Counted from the first letter of the stretch, positions 1-5,173 are shown. The stretch is DNA of 24,650 nt from CAZEGI01 sp964512105 (GCA_964512105.1 CAZEGI010000017.1:1-24650), one strand, 5' to 3'. A program made the numbers and translations. The notes: a model not told the origin generated them from the letters alone.

Positions 1-18
1 TTGCGGGGGGCGAGGTTC
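1..18 (-). repeat. Partial copy of the tRNA-Leu 3' end
   Basis: These 18 bases are identical to 156-173, which encode the T-loop, the 3' strand of the T-stem, the 3' acceptor strand and the discriminator base of tRNA-Leu. The offset is 155 bp in the same orientation. The match stops inside the T-loop, so no functional tRNA can form here. It may extend left of the window. The same kind of copy lies downstream of the other three tRNA genes in this window. Confidence 0.85.
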
Positions 19-156
19 TTAACCCGCGGTCAGAACCAATGGTTCCGACACCTCCTGTGAACCATAAGGTTCACAATTTTTCTTTAAAGGTCATCGAGTC
101 CACAAAGTGGACGAAGATGGCCTCTGTTTTGATCAACCTTTTGTTAAAAGGTTGGT
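19..156. repeat. Hairpin-rich gene-free island downstream of tRNA-Leu
   Basis: The stretch between tRNA-Leu and its 3' copy is mostly inverted repeats: GAACC/GGTTC (33-45), GTGAACC/GGTTCAC (56-73), GTCCAC/GTGGAC with outer CATC/GATG pairing (about 93-120), and CAACCTTTT/AAAAGGTTG (134-154). No convincing ORF is present. The last hairpin, GATCAACCTTT...AAGGTTG, recurs next to the distal tRNA-Ile copy at 6208-6229. Bases about 18-55 on the minus strand resemble module Q (CAGGAGG, GGAAC, CCGCGG in the same order), a weaker match than the other copies. Confidence 0.7.
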
Positions 157-282
157 TGCGGGGGGCGAGGTTCGAACTCGCGCAGGCCTACGCCATACGG
201 CCCTCAACCGTACCCCTCTGGTCCATATCGTACGGCTTGAATATGATTTACGAATATGTTTGACCGGCTCGGGAACCCCCGC
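157..282 (-). tRNA. tRNA-Leu(GAG) with a 42-nt D-loop intron
   Basis: On the minus strand the acceptor strands GCGGGGG (282-276) and CCCCCGC (164-158) pair, the T-arm is GCGAG-TTCGAAC-CTCGC, the anticodon arm is TACGG-TTGAGGG-CCGTA with anticodon GAG, and a long variable arm (195-182) marks a class II tRNA-Leu. The discriminator is A (157) and CCA is not encoded. The D-arm is interrupted: CCCGAGCCGGTCAA is followed by 42 extra bases before AGGGG. Removing 218-259 gives a normal 84-nt tRNA. The gene follows rpoD by 26 bp on the same strand and has no obvious promoter of its own, so read-through from the ribosomal operon is likely. Confidence 0.96.
218..259 (-). other. Non-canonical tRNA-Leu intron, D-loop, about position 21/22
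   Basis: A complete bulge-helix-bulge is visible. The central 4-bp helix is GGTC (265-262) with GACC (223-220), flanked by three-base bulges AAA (261-259) and AGA (219-217). Outside it CC (267-266) pairs with GG (216-215); inside it CATAT (258-254) pairs with ATATG (228-224). Archaeal splicing endonuclease cuts between the second and third bulge bases, which places the intron at 259-218 and restores a standard D-loop. The boundaries are inferred from this fold. Confidence 0.88.
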
Positions 283-308
283 GTCGTTATTTTTTTAACG
301 TGAAACGA

Positions 309-914
309 TTACTTGAGTTTTGAACTTAAATCCTCGATCTGTTTTTCAAAGGTGTCAAATGTCGTTTTAACCAATTCCTTGACGCCGAGTTGACCATAGG
401 ATTCGACAATGAAATTGAAGGAATCGTCATCCGTCTGTTCGTAAGATGCTAAACCGGCCTGCCACTTGATGTGTTCCTTTCCGATTCCGAGCTGTGCAAC
501 CGCTTCGAATTTGATGGACTGTTTTTCCGTGAGCTTTACTATGGGTATTGTTTTATAGACTGGCACGACCTTCGGGTCTGTTGATTTCAGATCCGTAGAG
601 TAAACGGTTTTTGGTCCTTTAACGTCCATGGTGATTATCGCGGTACATTTACCACAGCCCTTGCCCTTGCATGTGCACTCGGATATCATGCGATAGGTCT
701 TTAAATCGGTCTTTAGCGGAATCAACCCCAAGCGGTTAGCCATGATCTCATCATTCATGATTGATGTATTGTCGTAAAACGTTATCCGCTCGATTGCCAT
801 AACAGGAACTCCCGAAATTATGAGCCTCCTGAATGCGTTTGCTAGTTGTAAATCCAAGCCCTTTATGCTAAAACTAACTTTTTCTCCCGTCTGCCTTAGA
901 TTGCTTATTTTCAT
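309..914 (-). CDS. rpoD: DNA-directed RNA polymerase subunit D (Rpo3)
   Basis: This 201-aa protein is the archaeal RNA polymerase assembly subunit, homologous to bacterial alpha and eukaryotic Rpb3; it dimerises with subunit L to nucleate core assembly. The N-terminal dimerisation region contains LANAFRRLIISGVP (residues 24-37), and residues 56-67 read EIMANRLGLIPL. Cysteines C80, C82, C87 and C90 form a CxCx4CxxC loop like the Rpb3 zinc site. The larger Fe-S ferredoxin-like insert of some archaeal D subunits is absent. The ATG is directly adjacent to the rps11 stop, and an AGGAGGG Shine-Dalgarno lies within the end of rps11, so the two genes are probably translationally coupled. This is the last protein gene of the cluster before tRNA-Leu. 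Confidence 0.97.
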   Translation of the reverse strand: MKISNLRQTGEKVSFSIKGLDLQLANAFRRLIISGVPVMAIERITFYDNTSIMNDEIMANRLGLIPLKTDLKTYRMISECTCKGKGCGKCTAIITMDVKGPKTVYSTDLKSTDPKVVPVYKTIPIVKLTEKQSIKFEAVAQLGIGKEHIKWQAGLASYEQTDDDSFNFIVESYGQLGVKELVKTTFDTFEKQIEDLSSKLK

Positions 915-1481
915 TTAAACCCTCCTGCCACGTTTTCCGCCCTTTGGACGGCATCCGTTGTGGGGCACGGGCGTAACATCCTCAATCTGGCCTATTTGTA
1001 TTCCCGCCCGTGATATAGCCCGTATTGCGGCCTGCGCCCCTTTGCCCGGATATCTCGGGCCGTTATGACCGCCGGGTGCTCTGACCTTTATGTGAACCTT
1101 CTTTATGCCTTTGCTATGAAGGTCCTCAGCGGTTCTTGCTGCAGCCTGCATGGCGGCGTAAGGTGATGCCTCCTCGCGGTCTGATTTGACCATCTGGCCC
1201 CCGGATTTTATACTTATTGTCTCGGCTCCGGTTATATCCGTCACGTGAAGTATTGTATCGTTTTTTGAGGAGTATAGGTGTAAAACCGCCCACATATCCT
1301 TCGATTTTGGTGCTTCCTTAGGAGCTTCCTTTTTTGTTTCCGGAGTGGCTGCCTTTTTTGTTTCTGCAACCTTGTCCTTTGCTTCGGGTGTTGATTCTTT
1401 TTTTGTTTCCGGCTCAGGTTCCTTTTTGCTTGCCTCTTTTGCCTTTTCTTCAACCTTTTTGCTGTTCTTCTTTTCCTTCAT
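915..1481 (-). CDS. rps11: 30S ribosomal protein S11 (uS11) with charged N-terminal extension
   Basis: The uS11 core starts near residue 63 (WAVLHLYSSKNDTILHVTDITGAE) and ends with the conserved GCRPKGGKRGRRV. uS11 sits on the 30S platform beside the mRNA exit. Ahead of the core lie about 60 residues of low-complexity Lys/Glu/Pro/Ala repeats (for example PETKKEAPKEAPK), not typical of archaeal S11, which is usually about 130 aa. The first ATG overlaps the end of rps4 by 32 bp. An internal ATG at residue 63 is preceded by GAAGGAT and would give a 126-aa protein of normal length, so the start is uncertain even though the frame is open throughout. Confidence 0.93.
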   Translation of the reverse strand: MKEKKNSKKVEEKAKEASKKEPEPETKKESTPEAKDKVAETKKAATPETKKEAPKEAPKSKDMWAVLHLYSSKNDTILHVTDITGAETISIKSGGQMVKSDREEASPYAAMQAAARTAEDLHSKGIKKVHIKVRAPGGHNGPRYPGKGAQAAIRAISRAGIQIGQIEDVTPVPHNGCRPKGGKRGRRV

Positions 1482-1965
1482 CCTTTATCACAAGTTCACT
1501 TTTGCGTAGTTTTATTGTTGGTTCTTCATCCTTTGAAACAAGATATCTCGGAGCATCAACGACATTATTACCAACTACCACATGCCTATGAACAACCAAC
1601 TGGCGTGCTCCTTTTATCGTTTTTGTAAGTCCTTTTCTGAAGACGATTGTTTGAAGCCTTCTCTCCAGCAGGTCATCAACCTTCAAGGACAAAACGCTTT
1701 CAAGGGCCCTTTCCTTTATCAGGCCCAGCTTGCTCAATCTTTCGAGAAGTTCTGTTTTTTCCTTGATGACCTCGTCGCCGGTAGCAGCGAGGAGTTTTCT
1801 GGCCTGTCGTCTGAATCTGCCCACGGTCGCTTTTGCCCTCCAGATTTCCCTTTTGTTTTTTAGACCGTATTTCTTGCAGAGCTCGTTTTCCTCTGTAACC
1901 CTGCTCATCTTCCAAAGGTGCGACGGTCTTGCAAACTTCCTTCTCTGTCTTCGTGGGTCGCCCAT
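1450..1965 (-). CDS. rps4: 30S ribosomal protein S4 (uS4)
   Basis: A 171-aa uS4, a primary 16S rRNA-binding protein of the 30S body. The N-terminus MGDPRRQRRKFARPSHLW is typical of archaeal/eukaryotic S4. An S4 RNA-binding domain spans about residues 103-150 (RRLQTIVFRKG, then ARQLVVHRHVVVG). A Glu/Lys/Gln tail (EGKEEQQKG) closes the protein and overlaps the rps11 start in another frame. The start lies 7 bp after the rps13 stop, in the standard archaeal order S13-S4-S11-RpoD. Confidence 0.97.
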   Translation of the reverse strand: MGDPRRQRRKFARPSHLWKMSRVTEENELCKKYGLKNKREIWRAKATVGRFRRQARKLLAATGDEVIKEKTELLERLSKLGLIKERALESVLSLKVDDLLERRLQTIVFRKGLTKTIKGARQLVVHRHVVVGNNVVDAPRYLVSKDEEPTIKLRKSELVIKDEGKEEQQKG

Positions 1966-1972
1966 TTTTCAG

Positions 1973-2536
1973 CTATTTTTTCTTTTCCTCCGGTTTTTTC
2001 GCAGCGGCTAATTCCTTCTTCCTGCTCACGCCGATGGTGGTGCCGGTTCTGAATGACGTTCTTGTCCTCTGCCCCCTCACCGGCAGGTTCAGACTGTGCC
2101 TGATACCTCTGTACGATTTAATCTTTTTTTGGATGTTTATGTCTTCCCTGTGGGTTATGTCAAGATCCGGGCCTAGGAGGTGAACGCTTTTTCCTGTGAC
2201 ATAATCACGCTGGCGGTTCAGCATCCATGCCGGTAGAAGTTGATTCAGCGTCTGCAATCTTTTTTCTATGTCCTCAACCTGTTTCTCGCTTAAAGTTCCC
2301 AACTTGGTTTTCTCGCCCAAGTTTAGGCTTCTGACAACGGACCTCGAAATTTTTGGACCGACGCCCTTTATGTTCATCAGCGCCCGGCCTATGAATCGGT
2401 TTCCATCGAGTACGACGCCCGCAACCCTGACGAGCGGTCTGAAACCCTCGGGTAGTTTTTCTTTTGGTTGCTGCTCTTTTTTCTCGTCTCTCGGCATTCT
2501 TTCCTTGCCTTTCGCCTGTTTTTCCCTCTCAACCAT
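1973..2536 (-). CDS. rps13: 30S ribosomal protein S13 (uS13)
   Basis: A 187-aa uS13, a 30S head protein contacting the P-site tRNA and the 50S bridge. Core motifs are visible: LVRVAGVVLDGNRFIGRALMNIKGVGPKIS (about 35-64) with the helix-hairpin-helix-like GVGP, and RGQRTRTSFRTG near the C-terminus. About 27 N-terminal residues are a Lys/Glu/Gln-rich extension with a second Met at residue 14, and the C-terminus ends in Lys/Glu repeats. It is the first gene of the cluster. The A/T-rich promoter immediately upstream supports a start near 2536, but M14 remains possible. Confidence 0.96.
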   Translation of the reverse strand: MVEREKQAKGKERMPRDEKKEQQPKEKLPEGFRPLVRVAGVVLDGNRFIGRALMNIKGVGPKISRSVVRSLNLGEKTKLGTLSEKQVEDIEKRLQTLNQLLPAWMLNRQRDYVTGKSVHLLGPDLDITHREDINIQKKIKSYRGIRHSLNLPVRGQRTRTSFRTGTTIGVSRKKELAAAKKPEEKKK

Positions 2537-2557
2537 TTTTGAATGTTGTAAGTTATG

Positions 2558-2578
2558 GGCTTGTTTATTTAAAAATAA
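2558..2578 (-). promoter_or_regulatory. Probable promoter of rps13 operon
   Basis: On the minus strand ACTTATTTTTAAATAAAC contains a TATA-box-like TTTTTAAATA about 30 bp upstream of the rps13 ATG, leaving room for a very short leader. It adjoins and partly overlaps the foot of the P-module hairpin at 2574-2605. The assignment is by spacing and composition only. Confidence 0.5.
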
Positions 2579-2619
2579 GTGCAGGAACTACGTTCCCGCC
2601 CTTATCAACCCTACCCTCC
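2574..2619 (-). repeat. Module P hairpin, copy P1
   Basis: On the minus strand GGGTTGATAAGGGC starts a hairpin with arms ATAAGGGCGGGAA/TTCCTGCACTTAT and loop CGTAG. The sequence TTGATAAGGGCG, the loop element ACGTAGT and the flanking purine tract match copy P2 at 3615-3659 over about 40 bp; the 13-base GGGTTGATAAGGG also matches P3 and P4. Unlike the others it is not followed by a tRNA fragment but by the rps13 promoter. The remainder of 2620-2658 is A/T-rich with nothing recognised. Confidence 0.75.
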
Positions 2620-2658
2620 TTTTAAGCCTTAAATTGTTTTTTTGTTGAGAAAAAGTTG

Positions 2659-2679
2659 CGCCGATGTTGGGATTCAAAC
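2659..2679 (-). repeat. Partial copy of tRNA-Ser 3' end
   Basis: Bases 2659-2674 match the 3' end of tRNA-Ser (2982-2997) at 15 of 16 positions, offset 323 bp, same orientation. The T-loop half reads GTTTGAAT where the gene has GTTCAAAT; the same two changes occur in the tRNA-Ala copy. The acceptor is CATCGGC instead of CCTCGGC. The 5' T-stem strand is missing, being replaced by the end of element E1, so this is not a second tRNA gene. Confidence 0.8.
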
Positions 2680-2978
2680 CTGAACCGCGAGGGGGTTTCA
2701 ATTTTAAATTCCCACAGGAATTTAAAAAACTTAAATCCATCCGTTAGAATTTAAGTTCCCCTCCCAGTTCTAAGGTGTTCCTGACCACCCCCCCAATCGG
2801 GTGCCTTGCAGGCACCCGATATTTTTTCTTTTGGGACACTCAAAACAACGCAAATTCCTTTTGGGAATTTGGTTTCCAAAACTGCTTTGCAGTTTTGCGA
2901 ACTTTGTGTTTTGGTGCGTCGAAATCCTCTTGGATTTCGAGCGTGAAAGCACTTTTCTTTTTCTTAAAAAGAAAAGGG
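2680..2978 (-). mobile_element. Hairpin element E, copy E1 (about 300 bp, non-coding)
   Basis: E1 shares its whole backbone with the tRNA-Ile intron (6581-6765): CTGAACCGCGAGGGGG, the C-rich partner arm, AAGGTGTTCCTGACCACC, the perfect 10-bp hairpin ATCGGGTGCC/GGCACCCGAT (2795-2819), TTTTTTCTTTTGGGA, and the end hairpin CTTTTCTTTTT/AAAAAGAAAAG. Relative to that copy it carries two additions. Bases 2701-2757 (57 bp) hold hairpins TTTTAAATTCC/GGAATTTAAAA and AACTTAAAT/ATTTAAGTT, placed in the loop of the first hairpin. Bases 2837-2943 (107 bp) hold three perfect hairpins. It fills the space between tRNA-Ser and its 3' copy. No ORF is credible. Mobility is inferred from the two copies. Confidence 0.75.
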
Positions 2979-2981
2979 ATT

Positions 2982-3067
2982 CGCCGAGGTTGGGATTTGA
3001 ACCCAAGCCCTCCATAGGAGGACGAGATTAGCAGTCCCGCGCGTTAACCGTGCTCCGCCACCTCGGC
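2982..3067 (-). tRNA. tRNA-Ser(GCT)
   Basis: An 86-nt class II tRNA. Acceptor GCCGAGG (3067-3061) pairs with CCTCGGC (2989-2983); discriminator G (2982) is usual for tRNA-Ser. The anticodon arm is CGGGA-CTGCTAA-TCTCG with anticodon GCT (reads AGC/AGU), followed by a long variable arm and T-arm TTGGG-TTCAAAT-CCCAA. CCA is not encoded and there is no intron. Its 5' acceptor sequence is echoed three times upstream (3081-3231) and its 3' end once downstream (2659-2679). Confidence 0.97.
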
Positions 3068-3080
3068 ATGAGTGAAACGA

Positions 3081-3231
3081 ATGCTGAGGTGAGCGACGAT
3101 CTGTCGCATTCACCTCGGCATTACGAGCTATGCGAGTAATGCTGAGGCACGCGGCGATAGCCGCATGTGCCTCGGCCATTATAGTGAGTCAAGCTGAGGC
3201 ACCTGACCGAAGGTCAGCGATGCCTCGGCAT
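3081..3231 (-). repeat. Three-unit hairpin array upstream of tRNA-Ser
   Basis: Three units of 41 bp, at 3081-3121, 3139-3179 and 3191-3231, each read GCTGAGG(T/C)..., an inner perfect hairpin, then ...CCTCGGC(C)AT. The inner hairpins differ: GCGAC/GTCGC, GCGGC/GCCGC and CTGACC/GGTCAG. The closing CCTCGGCAT is the same 9-base sequence as the tRNA-Ser 5' end (3061-3069), giving quasi-direct repeats every 50-60 bp. A further hairpin, CATTAC/GTAATG, lies between units 1 and 2 (3119-3141). Confidence 0.85.
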
Positions 3232-3380
3232 TAGGTTAATGAATTAAGATTATCGACATAGAGGTATATAATTACACGAATGGATTCATCTATTCCATAT
3301 ATTTCTTTTCATAGGCTGCTTATATTACAATGCAAAAAAGAAAACTTCTTGAATCGTGTACTCCAAAGATAACACACAGT
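3232..3380. other. A/T-rich intergenic stretch, possible tRNA-Ser leader promoter
   Basis: No gene is seen. On the minus strand TTATATACC at about 3268-3277 is TATA-like and could start a leader that carries the three-hairpin array into tRNA-Ser; no closer TATA-like box precedes tRNA-Ser. A short imperfect inverted repeat, ATGGATTC...TTCCAT, lies at about 3280-3300. Beyond this nothing is recognised. Confidence 0.35.
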
Positions 3381-3388
3381 TTTATATT
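3381..3388 (+). promoter_or_regulatory. TATA-box-like element for tRNA-Ala
   Basis: TTTATATT lies 25-32 bp upstream of the tRNA-Ala 5' end, the spacing expected of an archaeal TATA box for a tRNA transcribed from near its mature end. Confidence 0.6.
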
Positions 3389-3412
3389 CCGGATTCATTA
3401 TTCTAAACTCAT

Positions 3413-3486
3413 GGGCTCGTAGATCAGACTGGTAGATCGCTCGATTGGCATTCGAGAGGCCTGGGGTTCAAATCCCCACGGGTCCA
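3413..3486 (+). tRNA. tRNA-Ala(GGC)
   Basis: A 74-nt tRNA with acceptor GGGCTCG/CGGGTCC that includes the G3-U70 wobble pair, the alanine identity element. The D-arm is GATC/GATC, the anticodon arm CTCGA-TTGGCAT-TCGAG with anticodon GGC, and the T-arm TGGGG-TTCAAAT-CCCCA. The discriminator is A, CCA is not encoded and there is no intron. Its 3' end is duplicated 193 bp downstream. Confidence 0.97.
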
Positions 3487-3614
3487 ACTCAGCCTTTTCT
3501 TTTTGCAAAAGAAAACGCTGGCGAGCGCAAAATCTGAAAAGATTTTGGCTCCCAAAACTGCAAAGCAGTTTTGCGGAAAAAGAAAAGGAATTCGCCAAGG
3601 GCGAATTCAAAGAA
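3487..3614 (+). repeat. Nested-hairpin island downstream of tRNA-Ala
   Basis: A perfect 12-bp outer stem, CCTTTTCTTTTT (3493-3504) with AAAAAGAAAAGG (3577-3588), encloses 72 bases that themselves contain CGCT/AGCG, CAAAATCT/AGATTTTG and CCAAAACTGC/GCAGTTTTG (3552-3572). A further hairpin, GAATTCGCC/GGCGAATTC, follows at 3588-3607. The outer stem matches the end hairpin of element E, where at 2951-2975 the loop is only CTT. The T-rich start may also terminate tRNA-Ala transcription. No credible ORF. Confidence 0.75.
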
Positions 3615-3659
3615 GAGGGGGGTTGATAAGGGCGAGAAACGTAGTGTCTTGCCCTTATG
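3615..3659 (+). repeat. Module P hairpin, copy P2, abutting tRNA-Ala 3' copy
   Basis: GGGGTTGATAAGGGC begins a hairpin closed by GCCCTTAT, with the loop region carrying ACGTAGT. It runs directly into the T-loop half GTTTGAAT of the tRNA-Ala copy. It matches P1 over about 40 bp and matches P3/P4 in the stem foot TTGATAAGGG...CCCTTAT followed by G and a tRNA T-loop. Confidence 0.8.
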
Positions 3660-3700
3660 TTTGAATCCCCACGGGTCCAACCCTTTCTTTTTGTAAAAGA
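3660..3700 (+). repeat. Partial copy of tRNA-Ala 3' end and flank
   Basis: Bases 3664-3681 are identical to 3471-3488 (the tRNA-Ala T-stem 3' strand, acceptor 3' strand, discriminator and two more bases), offset 193 bp. Similarity continues into the flank: CTTTCTTTTTGTAAAAGAAA here versus CTTTTCTTTTTGCAAAAG beside the gene, with TCAG and one T missing. The T-loop reads GTTTGAAT instead of GTTCAAAT. The direct repeat is therefore about 40 bp. Confidence 0.88.
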
Positions 3701-3800
3701 AAGCGCAACAAAGACAACGTCTTTGTGCGCAACGAGACATAGTCTCGTTTGCGTTGACGGAAAGAAAAGGAATTTTCTGCTTTGCAGAAAATTCTAAGGA
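3701..3800. repeat. Run of perfect three-base-loop hairpins
   Basis: CAAAGAC-AAC-GTCTTTG (3709-3725), ACGAGAC-ATA-GTCTCGT (3732-3748) and GAATTTTCTGC-TTT-GCAGAAAATTC (3770-3794) follow one another, interspersed with AAAGAAAAGG motifs. No gene is visible. Together with 3487-3700 and 3801-3895 this fills the 409-bp space between tRNA-Ala and the next CDS. Confidence 0.75.
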
Positions 3801-3851
3801 GGGGTCAGGAGGAGCCTGGAACTGGGGGAACTGTGAGTTCCCGCGGTTCAG
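3801..3851 (+). repeat. Module Q, copy Q3
   Basis: GGGGTCAGGA, then GAACTGGGGGAACT/AGTTCCCGCGGTTC as a long stem, ending in GGTTCAG. The base of this stem (GAACTGG with CGCGGTTC, including a G-G mismatch at the seventh pair) is the same as in E1 and the tRNA-Ile intron, while the upper stem differs on both strands and still pairs. The orientation is the same as tRNA-Ala, as the other Q copies are relative to their tRNA genes. Confidence 0.7.
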
Positions 3852-3860
3852 AAAGAAAAG

Positions 3861-3882
3861 GAATTTTTGCGAAGCAAAATTC
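3861..3882 (-). terminator. Hairpin downstream of the 182-aa gene
   Basis: GAATTTTTGC-GAA-GCAAAATTC is a hairpin with the very stable GCGAAGC tip, 13 bp after the stop codon of the minus-strand gene. A nearly identical hairpin closes dedA (4497-4516). A role in termination or 3'-end protection is inferred from position only. Confidence 0.45.
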
Positions 3883-3895
3883 TTACCGGAAGTAG

Positions 3896-4444
3896 TTACT
3901 CCTGATCTATCTCACTAACATACGGCAGTCCACTTATCTCGTCCTGTCTCAGCGTTCCTGCCATCACACCCATGGTTGCCAGAACCCATATTGGGTCAAT
4001 CACACCGGTTTCGATATACCTCCGGTCCTGTCCCGGCAGGCTGACCGCAAACCTGGCTGTTATCTGGGCTAACCTCGTGTATTCATCTGTATCAGTAATG
4101 CCGCCTTCGGCAAGTTCCGAGAACATACCGATAAGAACCCTTGTGGTGTTGCTATTAAACAGGCGGATAAAGTGCCTGGCGATTTCTCTGTCCCTTTCTT
4201 CACCTTCCGGAAAATTGTGGTAAAGATTGTCGTAAGCCGCCAAGATACCGTGCAATTTATTCCCTATTGCATCTCTGAATCCTTTGGCCTCTGGCTCCTG
4301 AGTCATGACTGCAGTTCTTTCGCGCAACCACCTTATGACCCTCTCGGCTTCGGCCAGTGCCGGCGGGTTTACTATCCTGATTTCTCCATCGCCCGTATTC
4401 AGCTCTTTCAGTTTTACAAAATCTGGTCTTCGCGTTTTTTGCAT
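3896..4444 (-). CDS. Hypothetical protein, 182 aa
   Basis: I do not recognise this protein. It appears soluble and mainly helical, with charged amphipathic stretches (AEAERVIRWLRERTAV, about 31-46; EEERDREIARHFIRLF, about 80-95) and a somewhat hydrophobic C-terminal segment (DPIWVLATMGVMAGTL, about 150-165). There is no signal peptide, clear transmembrane helix, cysteine cluster or nucleotide-binding motif. A TATA-like TTTATATT at about 4471-4480 lies some 30 bp upstream of the ATG, so it is probably transcribed on its own with little or no leader. Its coding composition resembles its neighbours. It sits at the edge of the hairpin islands, but nothing in its sequence links it to them. Confidence 0.75.
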   Translation of the reverse strand: MQKTRRPDFVKLKELNTGDGEIRIVNPPALAEAERVIRWLRERTAVMTQEPEAKGFRDAIGNKLHGILAAYDNLYHNFPEGEERDREIARHFIRLFNSNTTRVLIGMFSELAEGGITDTDEYTRLAQITARFAVSLPGQDRRYIETGVIDPIWVLATMGVMAGTLRQDEISGLPYVSEIDQE

Positions 4445-4470
4445 TGTGAATTAAATAAGCACTGTTTTTG

Positions 4471-4482
4471 AATATAAACCAA
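4471..4482 (-). promoter_or_regulatory. TATA-like promoter of the 182-aa gene
   Basis: On the minus strand GGTTTATATTCA lies about 27-38 bp upstream of the ATG at 4444, the usual TATA distance for a near-leaderless archaeal transcript. Confidence 0.5.
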
Positions 4483-4496
4483 ATTTCGCGTTGGAA

Positions 4497-4516
4497 GAAA
4501 TTTGCGAAGCAAATTC
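4497..4516 (-). terminator. GCGAAGC hairpin overlapping the dedA stop codon
   Basis: GAATTTGC-GAA-GCAAATTTC on the minus strand includes part of the dedA stop codon in its first arm. It is a shorter relative of the hairpin at 3861-3882. It is a possible terminator or 3'-end structure, inferred from position. Confidence 0.45.
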
Positions 4517-5153
4517 ATTGCCGTTTCGATTTTATTAAACGGGGGATGTTTTTTCTGTTTTTGATGATGACATAGACGAGCATAACAAAAACAGCAACCC
4601 CCATGAATAGGTCAAGTTTGTGGAAAACGTCCATTATGCTCTTCCACTGTTCGCGCAGCATTACTCCAACGTAGGTTAACAGAAAACACCACGGCAGTGA
4701 GCCGATTGTGGTGTAAAGCGTGAATTTTTTGAAATCCATTTTCCCTATGCCTGCCGGGAACGATATGAAGGTTCGTATCACTGGCAGAATGCGGCTGAAG
4801 AATATTGCTTTGTCGCCGTACTTCTCGAACCACTTTTCAGCATGCGTGAGATGGTCTCTGTTCAGTAAAACGTATCTTCCATACCTCAAAACAAGTGCTC
4901 TGCCCCCGTACATTCCGATAAGATATGCAATCATGGAACCGAGGACGTTGCCTATTGTTCCGGCCAGGGTTGCCATCCATAAATCCATCTGCCCCTGATA
5001 GACAAGAAAACCGGAGAACGGCATGACAACCTCGCTTGGAATCGGCATTCCCGCGCTCTCAAGTGTCATCAAAAAAACAACCCCAGGATAACCTAAAACA
5101 GAAATCCAATAAAGTGCAAACTCAGTGATAAATTCGATAAGGTTGGCAATCAT
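4515..5153 (-). CDS. DedA/VTT family membrane protein
   Basis: A 212-aa integral membrane protein of the DedA (SNARE-associated/VTT) family, which includes lipid scramblases and flippases needed for membrane homeostasis. Family signatures are visible: LESAGMPIPSEVVMPFSGFLV (about 31-51), and FFSRILPVIRTFISFPAGIGKM (about 118-139) with the R-P-x-R pattern and the FPAG re-entrant loop, followed by F-x-x-x-T-x-I-G-x-x-x-W. Hydrophobic segments lie near residues 5-30, 58-82, 135-165 and 175-198. The gene starts 20 bp after the guaA-like stop, so the two are probably co-transcribed. The exact substrate is unknown. Confidence 0.92.
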   Translation of the reverse strand: MIANLIEFITEFALYWISVLGYPGVVFLMTLESAGMPIPSEVVMPFSGFLVYQGQMDLWMATLAGTIGNVLGSMIAYLIGMYGGRALVLRYGRYVLLNRDHLTHAEKWFEKYGDKAIFFSRILPVIRTFISFPAGIGKMDFKKFTLYTTIGSLPWCFLLTYVGVMLREQWKSIMDVFHKLDLFMGVAVFVMLVYVIIKNRKNIPRLIKSKRQ

Positions 5154-5173
5154 AAAATCACTTTTGGTGAAAA

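Noticed and set aside
2659..2820. A second complete tRNA-Ser with an intron, reading from GATTGGGGGG to the 3' fragment
   Set aside because: No 5' half with a D-arm, anticodon arm or matching 5' T-stem strand can be drawn, and the interior is the repeated element also found in the tRNA-Ile intron.
2770..3031. Several 70-80-aa ORFs inside the hairpin island before tRNA-Ser
   Set aside because: They translate repeat hairpins and tRNA sequence, lack initiation signals and have no protein-like composition.
3398..3740. Minus-strand ORFs of 70-83 aa over tRNA-Ala and its copy
   Set aside because: They are antisense to a tRNA and built from the hairpin repeats.
3801..3851. SRP RNA or RNase P RNA fragment, suggested by GTCAGGAGGAGC
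   Set aside because: The neighbouring conserved loops of SRP helix 8 and the RNase P core motifs are absent; the similarity ends after a few bases.
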